A DNA stretch of 63,995 nt from an uncultured Collinsella sp. (GCA_900541195.1 UQIY01000005.1:1-63995), one strand, 5' to 3'. Numbered from the stretch's first letter, positions 1-7,811 are shown. Numbers and translations are program-made. The notes: generated from the sequence alone by a model not told the origin.

Positions 1-48
1 TCTACACCCTAGAGTTCGTCGGCAGCGTCAGATGTGTATAAGAGACAG
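1..48 (+). other. Illumina Nextera adapter remnant (not genomic)
   Basis: Bases 1-7 (TCTACAC) are the end of the Illumina P5 oligonucleotide, 8-15 (CCTAGAGT) are an 8-nt i5 index that I recall as Nextera XT S516, 16-29 are TCGTCGGCAGCGTC, and 30-48 are the Tn5 mosaic end AGATGTGTATAAGAGACAG. The order P5, index, read-1 adapter and mosaic end is exactly a sequencing-library end. The genomic sequence therefore starts at base 49. Confidence 0.98.
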
Positions 49-77
49 GTGTGAGCGCTCAGGATCCGTGGCTCAAC

Positions 78-157
78 AAAAAAACGGGCTTCAAAATGCC
101 ATGCGTCGCCGCATTGTGCAGACGCCGTGCATGGCTATTTTGAAGCCCGTTTTGTTA
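78..157 (-). terminator. Rho-independent terminator of the ArsP_2 gene
   Basis: A long inverted repeat has its arms at about 81-104 and 129-154, both built around AAAACGGGCTTCAAAAT. On the minus strand the hairpin is followed by a run of Ts. It lies 8-90 nt after the stop codon of the minus-strand transporter. Confidence 0.85.
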
Positions 158-164
158 GGCCTAC

Positions 165-1253
165 TTAGAGGCCGAAGGCAGATAGGACGAGGCCCCAGCC
201 AGCGCCGATGACGTACATCATGACCAGGAACACGGCGTTTTCGCGAGCGCTGCGGTTGGTGCGGAACAGCACCAGATAACCCACGCCGGCGGAAATGAGC
301 GTGCCGGCGAGCATCGGCGCCAGTTGTAGCGCGCCTTCCAGATACAGCTGCGTAATGACCACGCTCGCCGAGCAGTTGGGAATCAGACCGACAAGCGCTG
401 AACCCAGGACGGCGAGCGTCTCGTTGCCACGCAGGAACTGCTCGATCGCGGACTCGCCAAAGGTCTCGAGCACGGCGACCAGAATCAGCGTCACCAGGAA
501 AATGAATACCGATACCTGCACGGTATGCGAGATGGCGCGGCGGATAATCGACAGGACGGGCACACCTTCGTGTGAGTGGGAGTGACCATGGTCGTGATGG
601 TGTTCATGCTCGCCCTCATGACCGTGGTCGTGGCCATGTCCATGTTCGTGCTCGTCTTCGTCGTCATCACAACCGCAATGGTCGCGCTCACACAGCTCGT
701 GGATGTGGTCGGCGCTCACGCCCGCCTCGGCAACCTCGTCGATGATGTCACCGCCGCTGTGGTCGTCATGCGCGCAGTTAACGTGCGCCGGATTGACAGT
801 GGTCCCCAGCACGGTACGGCGAATCGCCGCATGCGCACGGGCGTTGCGACGCAAGCCGCGAATGGCGGCATCCACGATAAAGCCCGTGACCAGCGCGATC
901 AGCGCCTTCGAAGCCAAAAGCATCGCCATAGTCTGCACGGGAACCTGCTCGGCAAGTAGCAGCGGCAGCATCTCGTCGGAGGTCGAGAGAAACACCGCCA
1001 CCAGGGTGCCCAGCGTCACGACGCGACCGGCGTATAGCGTTGCCGCCATGGCCGAAAAGCCGCACTGCGGCACCATGCCCAGCAACGAGCCAACCACGGG
1101 GCCAGCGGCGCCGGCACGCTTGATGGTACCGTTGACGCGATCGCCTGCCACATGCTCGAGCGTCTCGAGGACCAGATATGTCACCAACAAGAACGGCACC
1201 AGCGAGAGCGTGTCCTTGCCGGCGTCGAGCAGAATATCAATCAGCAAATCCAT
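165..1253 (-). CDS. ArsP_2-family membrane transporter (putative Mn/heavy-metal exporter)
   Basis: Integral membrane protein of the ArsP_2 family (PF11449), often annotated as a putative manganese transporter. It consists of two related membrane halves. One carries PQCGFS near residue 62 and the other PNCSAS near residue 291, so each half has a Cys in a membrane motif. The halves are joined by an acidic, extremely His-rich loop (roughly residues 160-232, many HGH/HEH units) that looks like a metal-binding sensor or buffer. About ten hydrophobic segments are visible. It probably exports a divalent metal or metalloid across the cytoplasmic membrane. The gene stands alone and its promoter carries two 30-bp-spaced direct repeats that resemble a pair in front of the DtxR-type regulator at 7422-7811. 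The family is clear; the substrate is inferred. Confidence 0.85.
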   Translation of the reverse strand: MDLLIDILLDAGKDTLSLVPFLLVTYLVLETLEHVAGDRVNGTIKRAGAAGPVVGSLLGMVPQCGFSAMAATLYAGRVVTLGTLVAVFLSTSDEMLPLLLAEQVPVQTMAMLLASKALIALVTGFIVDAAIRGLRRNARAHAAIRRTVLGTTVNPAHVNCAHDDHSGGDIIDEVAEAGVSADHIHELCERDHCGCDDDEDEHEHGHGHDHGHEGEHEHHHDHGHSHSHEGVPVLSIIRRAISHTVQVSVFIFLVTLILVAVLETFGESAIEQFLRGNETLAVLGSALVGLIPNCSASVVITQLYLEGALQLAPMLAGTLISAGVGYLVLFRTNRSARENAVFLVMMYVIGAGWGLVLSAFGL

Positions 1254-1284
1254 GACGGATGGAACCTTTCGTGTCTTTCGTCAG

Positions 1285-1331
1285 CATTGTAAAAGTCCTA
1301 GCGGTCAACTAGGGTATTGTAATTGTCCTAG
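1285..1331 (-). promoter_or_regulatory. Paired direct repeats in the transporter promoter
   Basis: Two 16-bp copies, ATTGTAAAAGTCCTAG (1286-1301) and ATTGTAATTGTCCTAG (1316-1331), differ at two positions and lie exactly 30 bp apart, about three helical turns. They lie 33-80 nt upstream of the minus-strand transporter start. This spacing suits two regulator dimers on one DNA face. A metalloregulator is the obvious candidate. Confidence 0.5.
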
Positions 1332-1424
1332 GCGCGATGCCAATAGTTGCCCATGGTAAACTATCATCTCGCCATAACTCGACAAACCCGAGCCGCACGA
1401 CGCGGCCCGTCCAAGGAGCAGCAT

Positions 1425-2393
1425 ATGAACGTATCGCAAGCACTCGAATACGAGCGCCAGCCGTTTATCCCCATGTTTATCTATGGCGATCATGGCGCCA
1501 TGGAATCCGAGCGTCAGAAAGGCGAAGAGGCCCTCAAGGTGCTCGAGACCGAGTACTTTACCGCCGAGGACGACCCCGGCTTCGACTTTGCCACCGTGCG
1601 CGACCTGGCCGACCGCAACCGCGACCTGTGCGACCAGATTGGCGAGGCGCGCCTGCGCAACGTGACGCCCGCGACGCTTTCGCGCGGCCTGTCCGACGCC
1701 GACACCTGCGCCGCCATCGGCAAGATGCAAAAGCGCACCGCCGCGTCCGTCATGCGCGAGATCCGCGGCGACCGCGACGCGCTCGGCGTCGCCTACGCCC
1801 GCAAGCCCATTCAGGGCACGGTGCTCGGCATCGACATCGAGACCACCGGCCGCGCACCCGAGCGCGGCTACATCATCAACGTGGGCTGGGAGATCATGGA
1901 GCTCACCAGCGACGCCGTCCCGCACGACGCCGAGGCACACTACTGCGGTCTGCCCGATATCTACCGCGGCGAGGATGTGCCGTTGTCGAATATCCACCAC
2001 ATCACCTGGGACGACATCGACGGCAAAACGCCCTTCCGCGAGAACAAGGAGCTGCAAAAGCAGCTGCTCAAGCTTATGAAGAAGTACCCGTACATGGCGC
2101 ACAACGCCGCCTTTGAGGACAGCTGGTTCAAGATCCACCTGGACGGTTACGCCGAGGCACGCCGCGCAGGCAAGATCATCGTCATCGACTCGCGCCAGAT
2201 CTGCCGCAGCCTGGACGCCGACGTGCGCTCGCTCCCCCGCGAGTCCGCGCCCGCCGCGCTCGAGAACTGGGCACGCCGTCGCGGCACCCTCGCCGCCGAC
2301 GCCAACGAGCAGCACCTGGGCCTCGACGACACCGACCTCATGCTCCGTACCGTCCAGGCCGAGTTCAACCTCAAGAACCTATTTGCCAAGTAG
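1425..2393 (+). CDS. DnaQ-like 3'-5' exonuclease (DEDD family)
   Basis: A 322-residue protein with an RNase T/DNA polymerase III epsilon-type exonuclease fold in its C-terminal two thirds. Exo I is GIDIETTG, Exo II is HNAAFED and Exo III is HLGLDDTDLM, which supply the D-E-D-H-D metal-binding residues for 3'-5' hydrolysis of nucleic acid. The first ~120 residues are charged, helical and unassigned. The start at 1425 is chosen because AAGGAG lies 7 nt upstream; an earlier in-frame ATG at 1347 lacks a ribosome site. It is monocistronic and followed by a strong terminator. Whether it acts on DNA or RNA cannot be told from sequence. Confidence 0.85.
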   Translation: MNVSQALEYERQPFIPMFIYGDHGAMESERQKGEEALKVLETEYFTAEDDPGFDFATVRDLADRNRDLCDQIGEARLRNVTPATLSRGLSDADTCAAIGKMQKRTAASVMREIRGDRDALGVAYARKPIQGTVLGIDIETTGRAPERGYIINVGWEIMELTSDAVPHDAEAHYCGLPDIYRGEDVPLSNIHHITWDDIDGKTPFRENKELQKQLLKLMKKYPYMAHNAAFEDSWFKIHLDGYAEARRAGKIIVIDSRQICRSLDADVRSLPRESAPAALENWARRRGTLAADANEQHLGLDDTDLMLRTVQAEFNLKNLFAK

Positions 2394-2492
2394 ATTGCCA
2401 AGCAGAGGCGCCATTCGCGAGCGATACTCGTCGGGCCATAACGCCCCGCGCAAAAGCGACACGCCGAGGCGTCCCTCTCAAGCAACGCAATG

Positions 2493-2527
2493 CGGGCCGA
2501 TAACCAAGTGGATATCGGCCCGTTTTT
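2493..2527 (+). terminator. Rho-independent terminator after the exonuclease gene
   Basis: The arms CGGGCCGATA (2493-2502) and TATCGGCCCG (2513-2522) are perfect complements and are followed by TTTTT. The rest of the 2394-2822 gap holds no convincing gene or RNA. Confidence 0.9.
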
Positions 2528-2822
2528 CCGCACCGCACAACGCAGCTCCCGGCCCTCGGAGCCTAGCCGCCGCACAACCAAGTACTTCGTTTGCGCATGT
2601 TCAAGCCAAATTACACATCATTTTTGACGCCGTCTTTGCATCAAAACGGCGCTGACCGGCATCAGTTGTGGAGGTCTGTGTAGCCAACGAACTGCGAAAA
2701 TGCTCCAAGCGGCATCTTTCTCCATCATTGGCGTCAAGCTCTTGGACAGCTTTCGTTATGTCGCAAGATTTTACCTTGGCGTTTATCGCAAACACCGCCG
2801 CTCCGTCTGCCATGCTATCTGT

Positions 2823-4022
2823 ATGAGTATCGTGCTTTCACATAACACGGCAAAAGCGGTCTACCAAGCCGCATACTCGGTATCCGCAATTGGAACCGAG
2901 CCCTGCAGTCCCGCCGAAATCTACGGGGCGCGCCCCAGCAAGGAACTGCTTGACTCTGCCGCCGACTGGCTCGTCAGGCACAATATCGCCCTCGATGACG
3001 ACGCCCCGCTCGATACGACGGTGTTCGAGCGCGCAAACGTGCGCAACATACTGGGCTGCAAATGCCACGTATCGTCTAAGCGTTTCTCGGGCTCGCGCTT
3101 TATCCGGATCGCCGATGACATCTATATTGTCAGCGTCGAACTCTGTGCGCTTCAGGCCGCAACCTATCTTCCCTTTCGCGAACTTGTGGAGTACTACTTC
3201 GAACTGTGTGGCGCCTATTCCCTTGGACGCGATGCCTCGGCAGCCTATACCGAGCGTTTCGCGCTCACCTCGACTTCGAGCCTCAAGCACTTCTTTAACT
3301 CCCTCACCGACTGCAAGCGACTCGAACTTGCCCGAAAAGCCGTCCGTTGTGTGCGAGACAGATGCCGCTCGCCAATGGAAACAGCGTTTGTCATGATGCT
3401 CACGCTACCCAGACGTGAGGGTGGGCTGGGCATTAGCGAGATCGAGACCGACTACGAAGTAAAGGTCACAGCTGCCGCAAAAGACCTCACGCGGCGCGAA
3501 ACGTTCTATATGGATGCATATCTTAAGCGGTCCCGAACCGACATCGAATACAACGGATTTCGGCACGATGCCGAAGAAGACCGCGCCATTGACGAAGAGC
3601 GCAAGAACGCGCTTGCGTCCATGGGCTACGGAATCATTACCGTCAGTCGCTATTCCTTTATGCACGCCAGCGCCTTCGCCAGAGTCATGGAGGCAATCCA
3701 GCGAAAGGAGGGTATTCGCCCATCGCGCCTGCCCAAAGATTTCACAATCAAGCAAGAAGAGCTGCGACAATTTGTGCTCAGGAGATTTATCGAGGAAAAG
3801 AAGCACATTGAGGAGCTCCTCCGTCAAGACGCAGCGCAGCGTAGTACACTTGAGCTCGAACACGCCGTGCTCGAAGGCATCTCGCTGGACGACCCGACAA
3901 TCAACGATGCCCCAGTCATCGACGACATGCAAGTCATCGAGCTGGATTGCCCGGAGTTCGCTCAAACGAGTACCTCCACGCCCGAAGGCAGGGTGTACGG
4001 GGCCAGAACAGAGGCGGACTGA
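2823..4022 (+). CDS. Uncharacterised protein with PD-(D/E)XK / DUF559-like C-terminal region
   Basis: A ~399-residue soluble protein I cannot assign to a named family. The start is uncertain: ATG 2823 opens MSIVLSHNTAK, while the frame is open from 2700. The N-terminal half (HNIALDDDAPLD, FSGSRFIRIADDIYIVS) resembles coriobacterial proteins related to AbiEi-like or DUF559 proteins. Residues ~240-310 read DIEYNGFRHD, then an Arg-containing helix (AIDEERKNALASMGYG) and a strand IITVSRY. That is the arrangement of a Vsr/DUF559 PD-(D/E)XK nuclease core, in which D/E-x-x-x-G-x-x-H precedes R-x-x-x-L-x-x-x-G. The last 80 residues are a charged helix and an acidic tail. No partner gene is adjacent. 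A role in defence or DNA processing is only inferred. Confidence 0.6.
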   Translation: MSIVLSHNTAKAVYQAAYSVSAIGTEPCSPAEIYGARPSKELLDSAADWLVRHNIALDDDAPLDTTVFERANVRNILGCKCHVSSKRFSGSRFIRIADDIYIVSVELCALQAATYLPFRELVEYYFELCGAYSLGRDASAAYTERFALTSTSSLKHFFNSLTDCKRLELARKAVRCVRDRCRSPMETAFVMMLTLPRREGGLGISEIETDYEVKVTAAAKDLTRRETFYMDAYLKRSRTDIEYNGFRHDAEEDRAIDEERKNALASMGYGIITVSRYSFMHASAFARVMEAIQRKEGIRPSRLPKDFTIKQEELRQFVLRRFIEEKKHIEELLRQDAAQRSTLELEHAVLEGISLDDPTINDAPVIDDMQVIELDCPEFAQTSTSTPEGRVYGARTEAD

Positions 4023-4026
4023 CAGG

Positions 4027-4273
4027 GTGGGTACCCCGGCGACGTGCAAAAACGGGAGTTTTCAGCAAAGCCGGGTATCCAAGGAGTTTCGAATTGATCT
4101 CTTAGGCACGAATGTCGCTGATTTCGATGCATGTTAGGCAACAACTGGGGAACATCAGTCGACATTTACACTCAAGTAAAGCCCTGCGGCGGCAAATGCC
4201 GCCGCATTATGCAATAAATAACCCCTCGTCGATGCTGAAAACTCCCGTTTTTGCACGTCGCTAAGGTACCCAC
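4027..4273. repeat. 247-bp element with 41-bp terminal inverted repeats (MITE-like)
   Basis: The left arm 4027-4067 and the right arm 4233-4273 are inverted copies matching at 38 of 41 positions. Both contain GTGCAAAAACGGGAGTTTTC. The 165-bp core has no open frame of note and includes the hairpin GCGGCGGCAAATGCCGCCGC near 4187-4206. No target-site duplication is evident at the borders. It lies 4 nt after the preceding stop codon. It may be a non-autonomous mobile element or a large structured transcript. It accounts for most of the 4023-4433 gap. Confidence 0.75.
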
Positions 4274-4359
4274 GTTGGCATCGGCGGCCTTATCAGCATC
4301 AACCAGCGCCTTTAACCGCCTCTAGGGCCATTCGATAGCAAAATATTTCACGAATTATA

Positions 4360-4420
4360 TTGACATATGAACATGCGCTCATATACTCGGAAGTAAGTTA
4401 TATGAGCGCATGTTCATATG
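4360..4420 (+). promoter_or_regulatory. arsR promoter with perfect inverted pair of ArsR/SmtB operators
   Basis: TTGACA (4360-4365) and TATACT (4382-4387) form a -35/-10 pair with 16-bp spacing. A 22-bp arm at 4364-4385 overlaps the spacer and the -10 and is repeated in perfect inverted orientation at 4399-4420. Each arm contains the SmtB-like half-sites TATGA and TCATA or TGTTCATA. A repressor bound here would block RNA polymerase, so autoregulation is expected. A third, degenerate copy lies at 5141-5160. Confidence 0.85.
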
Positions 4421-4433
4421 AAAGGATATTGCA

Positions 4434-4802
4434 ATGAGCGATCCCGCTGATGAAATAAAGTCCAGCGTCGACACCACCATCGTGCCCGACATCCCCACCA
4501 CCTGCTCGCCCGAGGACCTTCCCGACGAGGAGCTGCTGTACGACCTTGCCGACCTGTTCAAGGTTTTCAGCGACACCACGCGCATTAAGATCCTCTACGC
4601 CCTCATGGGCCGCGAACTCTGCGTGGCAGACATCGCCGAAGCGACCGCAACCTCGCAGTCTGCGGTGTCACACCAGCTGCGCACGCTCAAGCAGTCACAC
4701 CTGGTCAAATTCCGACGCGACGGCCGCAACATCCTCTACTCGCTCGCCGATGATCATGTCTATACCATGCTCAACCAGGGCATGAGCCACATCTGCGAAT
4801 AG
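4434..4802 (+). CDS. ArsR/SmtB-family zinc-type metalloregulator
   Basis: A 122-residue winged-helix repressor. The helix-turn-helix is centred on TSQSAVSHQLRTLKQSHLV. The C-terminal helix DDHVYTMLNQGMSHICE supplies D-x-H-x10-H-x2-E, the alpha5 Zn site of SmtB (Asp, His, His, Glu). The alpha3 box reads ELCVAD, retaining one Cys where CadC-like sensors have ELCVCD. Zn(II) is therefore a likelier inducer than Cd/Pb, although Cys residues remain nearby. The gene precedes an HMA protein and a CPC-type P-type ATPase. Operators in front of both this gene and the ATPase indicate a metal-efflux regulon that opens when metal releases the repressor. The RBS AAAGGA lies 8 nt upstream. Confidence 0.92.
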   Translation: MSDPADEIKSSVDTTIVPDIPTTCSPEDLPDEELLYDLADLFKVFSDTTRIKILYALMGRELCVADIAEATATSQSAVSHQLRTLKQSHLVKFRRDGRNILYSLADDHVYTMLNQGMSHICE

Positions 4803-4865
4803 CGACCAACCACGGTACCAGCGCGGCCTGCACCCAAGCCGCAAAAACAGGGAAAGGAACCCGCC

Positions 4866-5084
4866 ATGAAAAAGCAGTTTAAACTCGACGAGATCGACTG
4901 CGCCAACTGCGCGCGCGAGCTTCAGGACGAACTTGCCAAGCTCGATGGCGTCAAGTCCGTTTCGGTCAACTTTATGACTCAGAAGCTGACGCTCGAGGCC
5001 GACGACGCCGAGTTCGACGAGGTTCTCGACCGCGTCGTGGAGTTCACCGCCGACGCCGAGCCCGACTGCGAGATCATTCTCTAG
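4866..5084 (+). CDS. Small HMA-domain metallochaperone
   Basis: A 72-residue heavy-metal-associated domain (ferredoxin-like beta-alpha-beta-beta-alpha-beta). The metal motif IDCANCA (Cys12, Cys15) is the DCxxC form typical of Zn/Cd ATPases. The partner ATPase downstream has no N-terminal HMA domain, so this protein probably supplies that function in trans, delivering metal or acting as a regulatory domain. It lies 63 nt after the ArsR gene and 99 nt before the ATPase. The RBS GGAAAGGAA precedes ATG 4866. Confidence 0.9.
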   Translation: MKKQFKLDEIDCANCARELQDELAKLDGVKSVSVNFMTQKLTLEADDAEFDEVLDRVVEFTADAEPDCEIIL

Positions 5085-5140
5085 TCCAGGCTTACGCTAA
5101 CCTGCAAGGCCGCGCTTGCTGCGGCCCTTGCTCGCGAAAT

Positions 5141-5160
5141 TATATGAGCGAGTGTTCATA
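5141..5160 (+). promoter_or_regulatory. Third ArsR operator, in front of the ATPase gene
   Basis: TATATGAGCGAGTGTTCATA differs from the first 20 bases of the operator arm at 4399-4420 at only two positions. It ends 23 nt before the ATPase start, which shows that the ATPase is a direct target of the upstream ArsR protein. Confidence 0.8.
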
Positions 5161-5183
5161 CATTCAAATGGGAGGTTTGAATC

Positions 5184-7136
5184 ATGGCGGCTGCCGATCC
5201 CAAAAAGAAAAAGAAGAAGCGCAAGAAGAAAGAGTCCCTTGAGCATAAGCGCAACCGTATCCTGGTAGCGCTAGGCATTTTTGCGGTGGTGTACGCCCTC
5301 GACGAGCTCGGTACCCTTACCGCCGCATTCGGCACCCCGGGTGACGTCTACGCCAGCTTCGTGCTGTTCCTGGTGCCGTTCCTAATTGCCGGCTACGACG
5401 TACTCCAGAAGGCGTTCAGCAACATCCGCCGCGGCAAGGCCTTCGACGAGAGTTTCCTTATGGCAGTCGCGACCATCGGCGCGTTTGCCATGGTGCTCTT
5501 CCCCGATACCGACCCGCACATGGCCGAAGGCGCCGCCGTCATGCTGTTCTACCAGGTCGGCGAGCTGTTCCAGGCATACGCCGTGGGCAAAAGCCGTAAA
5601 TCGATCAGCGCCATGATGGACATCGCACCCGACTACGCCAACGTCGAGCAACCCGACGGCACGCTCGAACAGGTCTTCCCCGATGACATCGCCGTCGGCA
5701 CCGTGATTGTGGTCAAGCCCGGCGAGCGCGTGCCCATCGACGGCGTCATCGTCGAAGGCGAAACCCAGCTCGACACCGCCGCCCTTACCGGTGAGTCGGT
5801 CCCCCGCCCGGCCAAAACCGGAGACGATATCATCAGCGGCTGCATCAACATGACGGGGCTCATCCACGTGCGCACCACCAAGCCCTTTGGCGAGTCCACC
5901 GTCGCGCGCGTCCTGGAGCTCGTAGAAAACGCCAGCGAAAAGAAGGCGCGCACCGAGAACTTCATCACGCGCTTTGCCCGCATCTACACGCCCGCCGTCA
6001 CCGGCGCTGCCGCGGTACTCGCGCTCGGCGGCGGCTTGGTCACCGGCGCCTGGTCCGACTGGATCCTGCGCGGCCTGACTTTCCTGGTCGTCAGCTGCCC
6101 GTGCGCGCTCGTGATCAGCGTCCCGCTCAGCTTCTTTGGCGGCATCGGCGGCGCGTCCAAGCTGGGCGTTCTCATCAAGGGTTCTAACTACCTCGAGACG
6201 CTCGCCGACGTGGACACCGTCGTCTTTGACAAGACGGGCACCCTCACCAACGGCACGTTCTCGGTGGTCGCGGTACACCCCGAGGCCGGCTATACCGAGC
6301 AGTCGTTGCTCGAAGTCGCAGCCCTTGCTGAGTCGTTCTCCGATCACCCCATCGCGCAGTCCGTACGTGTCGCCTACCAGGGCGAGGTCGACCCCAAGCG
6401 CGTTAGCAACTCCGCCAACGACGCGGGCCACGGCGTGACGGCAACCATCGACGGCAAGCACGTCGTCGTTGGCAACGCAAAGATGCTCGCCGCGGCCGGA
6501 GTCGAAGCGCCCGATTGCGAGGTCGTCGGCACCATCCTCCACGTGCTAGTCGATGGCATCTATGCCGGCCACATTGTAATTGCCGACACCATAAAGGCCG
6601 ATGCAGAGCAGACGATCCGCGACCTGCACGCCGCCGGCGTCAAGCGCACCGTCATGCTCACGGGCGACCGCGAGGAAGTGGCTGCTGCGGTGGCCAAGCG
6701 GCTGGGGCTCGACGAGTTCCACGCGCAGCTGCTGCCGGGCGACAAGGTCGAGCGTGTTGAAGCGCTGCTGGCAGCCGAAAGCGGCAAGGGCAAGCTCGCC
6801 TTTGTCGGCGACGGTATCAACGACGCACCCGTGCTCACGCGCGCCGATGTGGGCATCGCCATGGGCGCTATGGGCTCGGACGCCGCAATTGAGGCGGCGG
6901 ACGTCGTGCTCATGGATGACAAGCCGTCCAACATCTCCCGCGCGATCCGCGTGGCGCGCAAGACCATGTCGATTGTTTGGCAGAACATCATCTTTGCGCT
7001 GGGCATTAAGTTGCTGATTCTGGTGCTTGCGGCGCTCGGCATCGCCAACATGTGGCTTGCCGTGTTCGGCGACGTAGGCGTGGCGATCATCGCCATCCTG
7101 AACGCCATGCGCGCGATGGGTGTCAAGAACTTGTAG
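5184..7136 (+). CDS. P1B-type Zn2+/Cd2+-translocating ATPase (ZntA/CadA-like)
   Basis: A 650-residue heavy-metal-exporting P-type ATPase of the cytoplasmic membrane. It shows TGES in the actuator domain (about residue 203), the transport motif CPC in membrane helix 6 (SCPCALVIS, about residue 303), the phosphorylation site DKTGTLT (about 348), the P1B-specific SDHP (about 390) and GDGINDAP (about 544). The last membrane segments carry FGDVGVAIIAILNAMR, whose Asp matches the Zn/Cd/Pb (P1B-2) subgroup. The N-terminus lacks an HMA domain and has an unusual Lys/Arg run (KKKKKKRKKK), probably lying on the cytoplasmic membrane face. The HMA module is encoded separately just upstream. GGGAGG precedes ATG 5184. 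Control by the ArsR repressor is indicated by the operator at 5141. Confidence 0.93.
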   Translation: MAAADPKKKKKKRKKKESLEHKRNRILVALGIFAVVYALDELGTLTAAFGTPGDVYASFVLFLVPFLIAGYDVLQKAFSNIRRGKAFDESFLMAVATIGAFAMVLFPDTDPHMAEGAAVMLFYQVGELFQAYAVGKSRKSISAMMDIAPDYANVEQPDGTLEQVFPDDIAVGTVIVVKPGERVPIDGVIVEGETQLDTAALTGESVPRPAKTGDDIISGCINMTGLIHVRTTKPFGESTVARVLELVENASEKKARTENFITRFARIYTPAVTGAAAVLALGGGLVTGAWSDWILRGLTFLVVSCPCALVISVPLSFFGGIGGASKLGVLIKGSNYLETLADVDTVVFDKTGTLTNGTFSVVAVHPEAGYTEQSLLEVAALAESFSDHPIAQSVRVAYQGEVDPKRVSNSANDAGHGVTATIDGKHVVVGNAKMLAAAGVEAPDCEVVGTILHVLVDGIYAGHIVIADTIKADAEQTIRDLHAAGVKRTVMLTGDREEVAAAVAKRLGLDEFHAQLLPGDKVERVEALLAAESGKGKLAFVGDGINDAPVLTRADVGIAMGAMGSDAAIEAADVVLMDDKPSNISRAIRVARKTMSIVWQNIIFALGIKLLILVLAALGIANMWLAVFGDVGVAIIAILNAMRAMGVKNL

Positions 7137-7153
7137 CGTTCGTGGGCTGTCCG

Positions 7154-7280
7154 GCCGGGGCCGGGCTTGGTTTTGAAAACGTCCTCGACCAATGAAGTGC
7201 CCCCGTTCTGCTCCTTCGGAGCTACGAACGGGGCCACTTCTGGTCTGCGGAATGTTTTCAAAACCAAGCCCGGCCCCGGC
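7154..7280. terminator. Large nested hairpin between convergent genes
   Basis: Arms at 7154-7180 and 7254-7280 are a perfect 27-bp inverted repeat. Inside is a second 15-bp inverted repeat (7194-7208 / 7226-7240, one mismatch). It lies between the convergent ATPase and DtxR genes and could stop transcription in both directions. It is larger than a simple terminator and has no long T run, so it may also be a repeat element. Confidence 0.7.
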
Positions 7281-7421
7281 CTGCGGTAACGTTGCTGGCG
7301 GTTCTTGGGCATCGCTTGCTGGTGGGGTTCCTTGTCTGAGTTGGACTTAGTTGGTGGGACCACTCGTCTCGGTCGCTGTCCCGCGCCGTTCCGGCGCGGG
7401 AGGCGCGCCGCTGCGGGAGTG

Positions 7422-7811
7422 CTAGTCGGTCATTATTGGCGCCGAAGCACCGTCCCGTCCCAGCATCGCCCTCAGCTTCTCGAAGCTCTCCTCGCTCAGG
7501 CAGTGCTCCATGTGGCAGCCCTCTTGCGACGCCACCTCGGCCGATACGCCTGCATCCTCCAAAAGCCCCACGAAAAAGCAGTGGCGCTCCCACATTTGGC
7601 GCGCGACCTCCAGACCGCGCTCTGTCAGATGAACATCTCGTTTGCCCATTTCGACATAGCCGTTGCTTTCCAGCGTCGCCATGGCCTTGGAAACGCTCGC
7701 CTTGGTTACGCCGAGGTACTCCGCAACGTCGATCGAGCGCACGATGCCCTGACGTTCCGACAGAACGTAGATCGATTCGAGATAGTCTTCTCCGGATTCA
7801 CGTAGGGCCAT
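7422..7811 (-). CDS. DtxR/MntR-family metal-dependent regulator
   Basis: A 129-residue two-domain regulator (winged helix plus metal/dimer domain, without the SH3-like third domain). The start at 7811 gives MALRESGEDYLESIYVL, the usual N-terminus; a longer reading to 7859 has no family support. Metal ligands by alignment: Asp in EDYLE (Asp8 of MntR, where DtxR has Met10), the His of WERHCF, and EGCHMEHCLS, whose Cys matches DtxR Cys102 (Glu99 in MntR) followed by the Glu-His pair. This Asp+Cys mix is also seen in streptococcal SloR/ScaR-type Mn regulators. It probably represses or activates Mn or Fe homeostasis genes, perhaps including the ArsP_2 transporter. Confidence 0.9.
   Translation of the reverse strand: MALRESGEDYLESIYVLSERQGIVRSIDVAEYLGVTKASVSKAMATLESNGYVEMGKRDVHLTERGLEVARQMWERHCFFVGLLEDAGVSAEVASQEGCHMEHCLSEESFEKLRAMLGRDGASAPIMTD

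Noticed and set aside
30..48. Tn5 transposon end
   Set aside because: It is the mosaic end inside a complete Nextera adapter, not a resident transposon.
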